A DNA stretch of 12,450 nt, from contig JANNFN010000121.1 in NCBI GenBank assembly GCA_031379885.1, positions 1-12,450 of the forward strand, read 5' to 3'. The translations under genes and the position numbers were made by a program. The stretch is from Methylotenera_A sp031379885. GTDB taxonomy: Bacteria; Pseudomonadota; Gammaproteobacteria; Burkholderiales; Methylophilaceae. The notes under the pieces were generated by a model. It saw only the letters and a program-made list of their open reading frames with translations. It had not been told where the DNA came from and did not search any database. This document shows, piece by piece, positions 7,003-12,450 of the stretch; the stretch's first letter is position 1, and each line of letters starts with the position of its first letter.

Positions 7003-7590
7003 ATGAAAATACATATAACCAAGGCATTAATAGCGGGAATACTGATTACCTTGTCAGTTCATTCACAGGCTTCGCTAATTAAATACACATCCCCAATTTC
7101 TAGTTTGAGTTCATCACTCAGTGGAACATTCACATATGATACTGATTTGGATAGATACTCGAATGTAAATCTCACGTATGACCTCGTAAACGGTAATGTC
7201 CAAACGATAAGTAGACTTAGTAGCGAGGGACCAAATAGCGCAAGCACACTCAGTCTCAACTTCATCGGCTCACGGCCTATACTAAGGCAGAACACTGAGT
7301 TTAGACTGACATTTGTCGGTCCGGGTGACCTTGGTGTACTCGGTATGATAGCTTGGTCGAGTATTACCGATATCCTCACCTTTGGCACCCAGAGAAAAAT
7401 CTTTGGTTTCCAAGAGTCTGGGGTAGAGGCATTCACAGTCACGAACTTGTCGTCAACAGAGTTGCCGCCAACAGAACCGCCGTCAGAGATACCATCACCG
7501 TCAACGGTGCCATTACCATCAGCTATCGCAATGTTTGCTAGTGGCCTAGTCGCCTTTGCAGGGTATCGCCGCCGTAAACAACAAACTTAA
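7003..7590 (+). CDS. PEP-CTERM/VPLP-type sorting-signal protein of unknown function
   Basis: Predicted exported protein of 195 residues. A signal peptide spans about 1-24 (MKIHITKALIAGILITLSVHSQA). The body contains SGTFTYDTDLDRYSNVNLTYDL, typical of small PEP-CTERM proteins, but no catalytic motif. A linker rich in Pro/Ser/Glu/Thr (about 152-167) precedes the C-terminal tripartite signal: VPLPSAIAMF, a hydrophobic helix, then GYRRRKQQ. This is the arrangement recognised by exosortases, so the protein is probably cut, processed and moved to the envelope or extracellular matrix. An upstream in-frame ATG at 6994 exists, but AAAGG lies only one base before it and 10 bases before the ATG at 7003, so I prefer 7003. 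No exosortase is in the window. It converges on uvrB. Confidence 0.85.
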   Translation: MKIHITKALIAGILITLSVHSQASLIKYTSPISSLSSSLSGTFTYDTDLDRYSNVNLTYDLVNGNVQTISRLSSEGPNSASTLSLNFIGSRPILRQNTEFRLTFVGPGDLGVLGMIAWSSITDILTFGTQRKIFGFQESGVEAFTVTNLSSTELPPTEPPSEIPSPSTVPLPSAIAMFASGLVAFAGYRRRKQQT

Positions 7591-7593
7591 TTT

Positions 7594-7626
7594 GCCTAGC
7601 TAGCAGCGAGCTATATCTGCCTAGGC
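7594..7626. repeat. Inverted repeat between convergent genes
   Basis: GCCTAG (7594-7599) and CTAGGC (7621-7626) flank a segment with a smaller AGCT...AGCT pairing. It lies four bases after the PEP-CTERM stop, between two convergent genes, where a two-way terminator would be expected. It lacks a T run on either side, so its role is doubtful. The rest of the spacer to 7712 shows nothing further. Confidence 0.3.
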
Positions 7627-7712
7627 TTATGACAATCCAACACGCTCATGTTGCATAGAGAACAATCACTAAATGACATTGCATCGGATGGGCATTAACT
7701 TTAACTATTTTT

Positions 7713-9761
7713 CTAGGCTTTTAAATCCGGCATTTCCACGCCATAAAACTTAACTCTTAGCTTTTTAAGTTGATCCCTAAATTCGGCGGCTTTTTCAAAT
7801 TCTAGGTTTTTTGCAGCATCATGCATGGCTTTTTCTAAACGTTTCATTTCTTTAGCAATTTGTTTTTCGCTCAAACTCTCATAATTAGCTTGGTCTTGTG
7901 CTGCTTTACGCTCACGCTGTGCTTCGTCCTTGTCATATACCCCATCAATCATATCTTTCACGCGTTTAGTGATGCCCACAGGCGTAATACCATTTGCCTC
8001 ATTAAACGCCATTTGTACCTTACGGCGGCGATTGGTCTCGTCAATCGCCAAACCCATGCTGCGTGTGATTTTGTTGCCGTAAAAAATCACTTTACCGTTG
8101 ATATTGCGTGCAGCGCGGCCTGCAGTTTGAATCAAGCTACGTTCGGAACGCAAAAAACCTTCTTTATCCGCATCCAGAACTGCTACTAACGATACTTCTG
8201 GAATATCCAAACCTTCTCTCAACAAGTTGATACCCACCAACACATCGAACTCACCCAGCCTCAAGTCCCGAATAATCTCGACGCGCTCTACCGTATCAAT
8301 ATCAGAATGCAAATAGCGCACTTTCACGCCGTGCTCGGCCAGATAATCTGTTAAGTCTTCCGCCATACGCTTAGTTAATGTCGTCGCTAGCACGCGCTCG
8401 CCTACTGCAACTCTTAGCTTAATTTCTCCCAATAAATCATCCACTTGGGTATCCGCAGGCTTCACAGTGATTTCTGGGTCAATCAAACCAGTTGGTCGCG
8501 CAATCATCTCTACGACTTGTTGCTGATGATTTTTTTCATATTCTGCTGGCGTAGCCGAGATAAAAACTGTTTGGCGCATAATACGCTCAAACTCCTCAAA
8601 CTTAAGCGGTCTATTATCCAAGGCAGAAGGAAGTCGCCAGCCATAATCGACCAAATTTGTCTTACGCGACCAATCACCCTTATACATGCCACCAATCTGC
8701 GGCACGGTCACATGGCTTTCGTCAATAATCATCAACGCATTATCGGGCAAGTAGTCAATCAGCGTCGGCGGCGGATCGCCCGCATTACGCCCAGACAAAT
8801 GGCGCGAGTAGTTCTCGATGCCCTTACAAAAACCAATTTCGTTAAGCATTTCTAAGTCAAATCGAGTACGCTGCTCGATACGTTGCGCTTCTACCAGTTT
8901 ATTTTCTTTGATATATTGGGCTACACGGTCTCTTAACTCAGCTTTAATCTTTTCTATAGCCTTGATTGTGGTCTCACGTGATGTTACGTAATGACTTGAA
9001 GGATATATTGTAAACCTTTGAATTTTATTAAAAATTTGTCCTGTCAAAGGATCAAATAAAGTAATAGAGTCAACCTCGTCATCAAACAAGCTTAAGCGCA
9101 CTGCGGTCTCATTATTTTCAGCAGGAAAAATATCAATCACATCGCCACGTACCCGGAAACTGCCGCGGCTAAAATCAAAATCATTACGATCGTATTGCAT
9201 GCCTATCAAACGCTGAATCGCAATTTCGCGGCTAAGTTTGTCACCCTGTTTTAGATGTAGCACCATGCCGTGATAGTCGGTAGGGTCACCAATGCCGTAA
9301 ATCGCCGACACAGAAGCTACGATAATGCTGTCTTCGCGCTCTAATAGCGCTTTGGTGGCTGAAAGACGCATCTGTTCGATGTGCTCATTGATGCTTGAAT
9401 CTTTCTCGATAAACAAGTCGCGCGAAGGCACGTAGGCTTCAGGCTGATAATAATCGTAATAACTGACGAAATATTCCACTGAATTGTTGGGGAAAAACTC
9501 GCGAAACTCGCTATATAGCTGAGCAGCAAGTGTTTTGTTAGGCGCCATCACAATAGCTGGGCGGCCAAGTCTGGCAATGACATTAGCCATGGTGTAAGTT
9601 TTACCAGAGCCTGTGACGCCAAGCAACGTTTGAAATTTCAGCCCATCATTGATGCCCTGCGTCAACTTTTCAATGGCTGCAGGTTGGTCTCCAGCGGGCT
9701 GAAACGGCTGATGGAGCTGGTATTTACTATTGGGGAAAGTGGCAAACACGTTTAACGGCAA
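7713..9761 (-). CDS. uvrB: Excinuclease ABC subunit B
   Basis: UvrB receives damaged DNA from UvrA, checks the lesion with its beta-hairpin and loads UvrC in nucleotide excision repair. The 682 residues match the family. Visible: N-terminal FQPAGDQPAAIEKL (20-33), Walker A GVTGSGKT (48-55), the hairpin region YYDYYQPEAYVPSRDLFIEK, helicase motif II IIDESH, motif III SATPAEYE, TTLTKRMAEDLTDYL (motif IV), EGLDIPEVSLVAVLDADKEG (motif V) and QTAGRAARN (motif VI). The C-terminal UVR motif (MKRLEKAMHDAAKNLEFEKAAEFRDQL) that contacts UvrC is intact. The start is TTG at 9761 or GTG at 9749, both without a good Shine-Dalgarno sequence; a TGA in frame blocks extension upstream. I see no LexA-type SOS box. 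It is divergent from the protease gene. Confidence 0.97.
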   Translation of the reverse strand: MPLNVFATFPNSKYQLHQPFQPAGDQPAAIEKLTQGINDGLKFQTLLGVTGSGKTYTMANVIARLGRPAIVMAPNKTLAAQLYSEFREFFPNNSVEYFVSYYDYYQPEAYVPSRDLFIEKDSSINEHIEQMRLSATKALLEREDSIIVASVSAIYGIGDPTDYHGMVLHLKQGDKLSREIAIQRLIGMQYDRNDFDFSRGSFRVRGDVIDIFPAENNETAVRLSLFDDEVDSITLFDPLTGQIFNKIQRFTIYPSSHYVTSRETTIKAIEKIKAELRDRVAQYIKENKLVEAQRIEQRTRFDLEMLNEIGFCKGIENYSRHLSGRNAGDPPPTLIDYLPDNALMIIDESHVTVPQIGGMYKGDWSRKTNLVDYGWRLPSALDNRPLKFEEFERIMRQTVFISATPAEYEKNHQQQVVEMIARPTGLIDPEITVKPADTQVDDLLGEIKLRVAVGERVLATTLTKRMAEDLTDYLAEHGVKVRYLHSDIDTVERVEIIRDLRLGEFDVLVGINLLREGLDIPEVSLVAVLDADKEGFLRSERSLIQTAGRAARNINGKVIFYGNKITRSMGLAIDETNRRRKVQMAFNEANGITPVGITKRVKDMIDGVYDKDEAQRERKAAQDQANYESLSEKQIAKEMKRLEKAMHDAAKNLEFEKAAEFRDQLKKLRVKFYGVEMPDLKA

Positions 9762-9783
9762 TCCAATTAATCAAAAATTACAA

Positions 9784-9809
9784 CCTATAATTTTAACAGG
9801 CTTTGTCAA
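9784..9809 (-). promoter_or_regulatory. Possible uvrB promoter
   Basis: On the minus strand a perfect -35 TTGACA (9809-9804) is followed by TATAGG (9789-9784), but the 14-bp spacing is short; TAGGTT at 16 bp is a weaker alternative. The region is the only reasonable promoter candidate in the 140-bp divergent spacer. Confidence 0.35.
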
Positions 9810-9901
9810 TACACTTAGCAAGAGTTTCTATCGAACTTTGCGTTAAAGTATTAGTCATCTACTTAAGCGTTAAAAATAAACTATTCATTTTGGGAAAAAC
9901 T

Positions 9902-10915
9902 ATGCGTTTTATAATACTAGCTGCTGCTTTATTGTCAGCCATTCAACCTGCTGTTGCGATGGATAAAGAAAAATTACTTAACGCCTATTTTGGCGTGGTA
10001 CTCATTCGTGGATTTAATGCGACAGGCGGTTTGTCATATGGTTCTGGCGTGGTTGTGGGTGAAAATAAAGTCATCACCAATTGTCATGTTTTTCGCTCAA
10101 CTAAAGAACCATGGATTTCACGTGGGGAAGATACTTACACGATTAATTCTGTAAAGGCTGATGTTTGGCATGATTTATGTTTAGTGACTACTGGCCCCAT
10201 ACCATTTAAGCCTGTGTTAATTGGCAAAAGCACAGATTTGAAACGCGGCCAAGAAATTGTTGCGTTTGGACACTCTAATGGCGTGCCCGCCCCGCTTACG
10301 TCCAGTGGCAGCGTGAAAGCTTTGTATGATGACGACTTAGGAAAAGTCATCCGCAGCACCGCTAAATTTGCGCTAGGTGCAAGCGGCAGCGGTTTATTTG
10401 ACATGGAAGGCAGATTGGTTGGAATCAACACCTTCAAAACTGCTGGGCGTGCAGGTAGCATCCACTTTGCTTTACCTATTGAATGGCTAGATAAACTAGA
10501 CAAACAAACCGAAATCTCAACTTTCCCTATAGTAGGCAAAGCGTTATGGGAAGAAGACGAAGACAAAAAACCATTCTACATGCAAGTAGCGGTGCCAGAA
10601 TCTCGCGGAGATTGGCCAAAATTAGTACAAGTGGCAGAGAAATGGACTGTTGCAGAGCCAAAAAGTACAGAAGCATGGCATGCATTAGGCTTAGGTCTAG
10701 AAAACTCGGGAAAAGTGGAGCTTGCAGAAAAGGCTTATAAACAAGCGGTAAGCTTAGATAGCACAAACTTTGAGCCACTAAAACGGCTGGGTGCGATTGC
10801 AAAAACACGTGGGGATTCTGTTGAAATGCACCGTATTCAAACTGCTTTGATGGATATTGATAAAGATGTTGCGGCTGAATATACCCAAATGTTGGAGTGT
10901 AGCGCTGATTGTTAA
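9902..10915 (+). CDS. Secreted trypsin-like serine protease with TPR tail
   Basis: Exported protein of 337 residues with signal peptide MRFIILAAALLSAIQPAVA (1-19). A trypsin/DegP-type domain follows with an intact catalytic triad: His62 in TNCHVF, Asp91 in WHDLCLV, and Ser161 in GASGSGLFD. The chain RLVGINTF and a final strand SIHFALPIEWL complete the fold. No PDZ domain is present; instead about residues 225-320 look like helical TPR repeats, clearest in STEAWHALGLGLENSGKVEL followed by AEKAYKQAVSLDSTN. The C-terminus ends in two close cysteines (CSADC). The frame is open back to an ATG at 9803, but the signal peptide and a GGGA before 9902 favour the later start. It is divergent from uvrB and 82 bp before the aminotransferase. 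The substrate is unknown. Confidence 0.88.
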   Translation: MRFIILAAALLSAIQPAVAMDKEKLLNAYFGVVLIRGFNATGGLSYGSGVVVGENKVITNCHVFRSTKEPWISRGEDTYTINSVKADVWHDLCLVTTGPIPFKPVLIGKSTDLKRGQEIVAFGHSNGVPAPLTSSGSVKALYDDDLGKVIRSTAKFALGASGSGLFDMEGRLVGINTFKTAGRAGSIHFALPIEWLDKLDKQTEISTFPIVGKALWEEDEDKKPFYMQVAVPESRGDWPKLVQVAEKWTVAEPKSTEAWHALGLGLENSGKVELAEKAYKQAVSLDSTNFEPLKRLGAIAKTRGDSVEMHRIQTALMDIDKDVAAEYTQMLECSADC

Positions 10916-10933
10916 CTTAATAGCGTTATTCCT

Positions 10934-10946
10934 AAAAGGCTCTTTT
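10934..10946 (+). terminator. Weak hairpin after the protease gene
   Basis: AAAAG-GCT-CTTTT forms a short, AT-rich stem 18 bases after the protease stop. With only one G-C pair at the loop and T's inside the stem, it would be a weak terminator at best. Confidence 0.25.
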
Positions 10947-10974
10947 GTGCGTAAAATAGCGCGTATTTTATAGA
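10945..10974 (+). promoter_or_regulatory. Possible promoter of the aminotransferase gene
   Basis: TTGTGC (10945-10950) and TATAGA (10969-10974) are 18 bp apart, 23 bases before the TTG start codon. Both boxes are partial matches. The spacer is almost filled by the inverted repeat at 10952-10970. Confidence 0.4.
10952..10970. repeat. Inverted repeat over the putative aminotransferase promoter
   Basis: TAAAATA (10952-10958), centre GCGCG, TATTTTA (10964-10970): perfect 7-base arms. The position, across the spacer and into the -10, suits an operator. As an RNA hairpin it would be weak. Confidence 0.45.
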
Positions 10975-10997
10975 TTAAGTTTTAAGGAAAGCGCATT

Positions 10998-12203
10998 TTG
11001 TCTCACTCACACGTTTTATCACAACGCGTTCAAGCCATTAAAGAATCACCTACCCTTGCCATTACTGCAAAAGCCGCTAAATACAAGGCTGAAGGCCGCT
11101 CTATTATTGGTTTGGCCGCTGGTGAGCCAGATTTTGACACGCCGCAACATATTAAAGATGCCGCAAAAGCCGCCATTGACGCAGGCTACACCAAATACAC
11201 GCCTGTGAGCGGCATCCCCGCGCTTAAAAAAGCCGTAGTGAATAAATTTAAGAACGAAAACGGCTTTGATTACAGCGTCAATGAGGTGATTGTTGGCGTG
11301 GGCGGCAAGCAAACCATTTTTAACCTCTGCCTTGCCGTACTAAACAAAGGTGATGAAGTCATCATCCCTGCCCCATATTGGGTCTCATACGCCGATATCG
11401 CTATGGTGGCAGAAGCTGTGCCTGTAATAATCGATTGCGGCATTGAACAAGGCTTTAAGCTGTTACCCGCTCAATTAGAAGCGGCAATTACACCCAAAAC
11501 AAAATTGGTGATGTTCAACTCGCCATCCAACCCCACTGGCGCGGTATATAACTTAGCAGAATTAAAAGCTTTGGGCGAAGTATTGCTTAAACATCCACAT
11601 GTTTTAGTCGCGACTGATGACATGTACGAACATGTGAATTTAACGGGCGAAAAGTTTTACAACATACTCAATGCTACCCCAGCGCTAAAAAGCCGCTGTA
11701 TCGTGCTAAATGGCGTTTCTAAGGCCTATTCGATGACAGGTTGGCGTATTGGTTATGCAGCAGGCCCAGCAAATATTATTAAAGCCATGGAAATTCTGCA
11801 AAGCCAATCTACCAGTAACGCAACTTCTATCTCGCAATATGCGGCTGAAGCCGCATTAAGTGGCTCGCAAGAGTGCATTAAACCTATGGTAGCAGCGTTC
11901 AAAGAGCGTCATCAATACGTAGTAGATCGATTCAACGCGATGCCTGGCTTACGTTGCCTGATGGCGGGCGGCGCATTTTACGCTTTCCCAGACGCTCGCG
12001 AAGCGATTGCAGACTTGTATAAATCTGGCAAAATTAACGCCGCAACTGATATGGCGCTGGCAGAATATCTACTTGAAAAATTCGATGTCGCAGTCGTACC
12101 TGGCTCTGCATTTGGTGCGGAAGGCTATTTCCGCATTTCATTCGCGACTAGCATGGATAATTTGCGCGAAGCTTTAGATAGAATCGAAAAAGCACTCAAT
12201 TAA
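10998..12203 (+). CDS. Class I PLP aminotransferase, aspartate type
   Basis: Cytosolic PLP enzyme of 401 residues that most likely transfers the amino group between aspartate and 2-oxoglutarate; some relatives of this Ib subgroup also act on prephenate, which I cannot decide here. Visible: substrate-side LAAGEPDFDTP (39-49), YTPVSGIPALKKAV, cofactor phosphate-binding GVGGKQ (100-105), SPSNPTG (175-181, with the cofactor Asn), DDMYEH (207-212, pyridine-nitrogen Asp and Tyr), SKAYSMTGWRIGY (241-253, Lys242 forms the Schiff base), and YFRISFA (377-383, Arg379 binding the substrate carboxylate). The start is TTG at 10998: AGGA stands 9 bases before it and the protein then begins in family style (LSQRVQAIKESPTLAIT). 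It may be transcribed from its own promoter with the inverted repeat as operator. Confidence 0.93.
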   Translation: MSHSHVLSQRVQAIKESPTLAITAKAAKYKAEGRSIIGLAAGEPDFDTPQHIKDAAKAAIDAGYTKYTPVSGIPALKKAVVNKFKNENGFDYSVNEVIVGVGGKQTIFNLCLAVLNKGDEVIIPAPYWVSYADIAMVAEAVPVIIDCGIEQGFKLLPAQLEAAITPKTKLVMFNSPSNPTGAVYNLAELKALGEVLLKHPHVLVATDDMYEHVNLTGEKFYNILNATPALKSRCIVLNGVSKAYSMTGWRIGYAAGPANIIKAMEILQSQSTSNATSISQYAAEAALSGSQECIKPMVAAFKERHQYVVDRFNAMPGLRCLMAGGAFYAFPDAREAIADLYKSGKINAATDMALAEYLLEKFDVAVVPGSAFGAEGYFRISFATSMDNLREALDRIEKALN

Positions 12204-12231
12204 CTAAAAACAGCTTGTGCTATCGGCCTGT

Positions 12232-12261
12232 TAGCCGCATGGATATTGGGCTGCAGAGCAT
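12232..12261 (+). repeat. Dispersed intergenic repeat, copy 2
   Basis: Partner of the copy at 6884-6914, sharing TAGCC, ATGG-N-TATTG and the exact 11-mer CTGCAGAGCAT. It lies between the aminotransferase stop and the end of the convergent minus-strand gene. A small hairpin, CGGC-CTGTTA-GCCG (12224-12237), overlaps its start, and an AT-rich run follows. Confidence 0.55.
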
Positions 12262-12291
12262 ATTATTTTAATTTTAAAAGCTTTAATTTAA

Positions 12292-12450
12292 CTACTTTTT
12301 ATCGCCGAACAAACCCTTAAGCTTATCGATTGCGCCGCCCGCCTTAATTCCCAAGCTGGTACCCACGCCAGGGCCTAAAATTGCGGTGCCTGCAACAGCG
12401 CCAGCTATGGCGGCCTTTGAAGGCAACACCACAGGCTTACTGACCGTACC
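12292..12450 (-). CDS. C-terminal end of an unidentified protein
   Basis: A minus-strand frame enters from the right edge and ends at TAG (12294-12292), showing 52 residues. The sequence is KPVVLPSKAAIAGAVAGTAI, then LGPGVGTSLGIKAGGAIDKL and KGLFGDKK: a short 'K-P-x-V' strand, a Gly/Ala-rich hydrophobic stretch and a basic end. Such tails occur at the C-terminus of AsmA-like and related envelope proteins, so that is a weak guess. The start, domains and size lie outside the window. It converges on the aminotransferase gene with about 90 bp between, which hold the second dispersed repeat but no clear terminator. Confidence 0.6.
   Translation of the reverse strand, partial: GTVSKPVVLPSKAAIAGAVAGTAILGPGVGTSLGIKAGGAIDKLKGLFGDKK

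Noticed and set aside
7059..7442. Minus-strand open frame of 127 codons
   Set aside because: It is antisense to the PEP-CTERM gene, which has a signal peptide and sorting signal; the antisense product has neither.
7591..7712. Intrinsic terminator for uvrB or the PEP-CTERM gene
   Set aside because: Inverted repeats exist, but none is followed by a T run on the needed strand.
9803..9901. N-terminal extension of the protease to an upstream ATG at 9803
   Set aside because: A clean signal peptide begins at 9902; the extension would bury it and it overlaps the presumed uvrB promoter.
9762..9901. LexA (SOS) box upstream of uvrB
   Set aside because: No CTGT-N8-ACAG type sequence or close variant was found in the divergent spacer.
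1..12450. CRISPR array, tRNA, transposase or phage genes
   Set aside because: No regularly spaced repeats, cloverleaf sequences or transposase/integrase motifs were seen on either strand.

Overview
The window looks like chromosomal DNA from a fairly AT-rich betaproteobacterium, most likely a methylotroph of the Methylophilaceae (Methylotenera-like). The reasons are the order rpsF-priB-rpsR-rplI near dnaB, a lone exosortase-type (PEP-CTERM/VPLP) protein, and the style of the housekeeping proteins. The taxon is inferred from gene content only. I see no tRNA, rRNA, IS element, prophage or CRISPR array.

Layout. On the minus strand, reading right to left from 6610 to 1, lies a replication/translation block: rpsF, priB, rpsR and rplI, preceded by a near-consensus sigma-70 promoter and a structured leader, and closed by a UUCG-loop terminator. 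Next come a P-type cation ATPase, the replicative helicase dnaB, and a secreted RsiV/DUF3298-like protein cut by the left edge. The ATPase sits between rplI and dnaB, two genes that are often neighbours in proteobacteria. A gene-free stretch (6611-6993) with the rpsF promoter and several hairpins separates this block from a plus-strand PEP-CTERM protein gene. That gene converges on minus-strand uvrB. Divergent from uvrB, on the plus strand, are a secreted trypsin-like protease with a TPR tail and then a class I aspartate-type aminotransferase. The right edge cuts a minus-strand gene of which only the Gly/Ala-rich C-terminus is visible.

How the genes relate. S6, S18 and L9 are ribosomal proteins, and PriB and DnaB act in replication restart and fork unwinding, so the left block couples translation and replication functions. 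UvrB is the damage-verification subunit of nucleotide excision repair. The protease, the PEP-CTERM protein and the left-edge protein are predicted to be exported.

No clearly new multi-gene system is present. The points most worth a second look are: a compact three-helix rpsF leader that can hide the Shine-Dalgarno sequence and carries a CCG loop (candidate S6:S18 autoregulatory RNA); a perfect TATAAT six bases before the dnaB ATG with no Shine-Dalgarno sequence (possible leaderless mRNA); a dispersed intergenic repeat of about 30 bp present twice; an ATPase with PEEYP in place of a known ion-site motif; and an inverted repeat over the putative aminotransferase promoter. Four of the ten genes with visible starts appear to begin with TTG.
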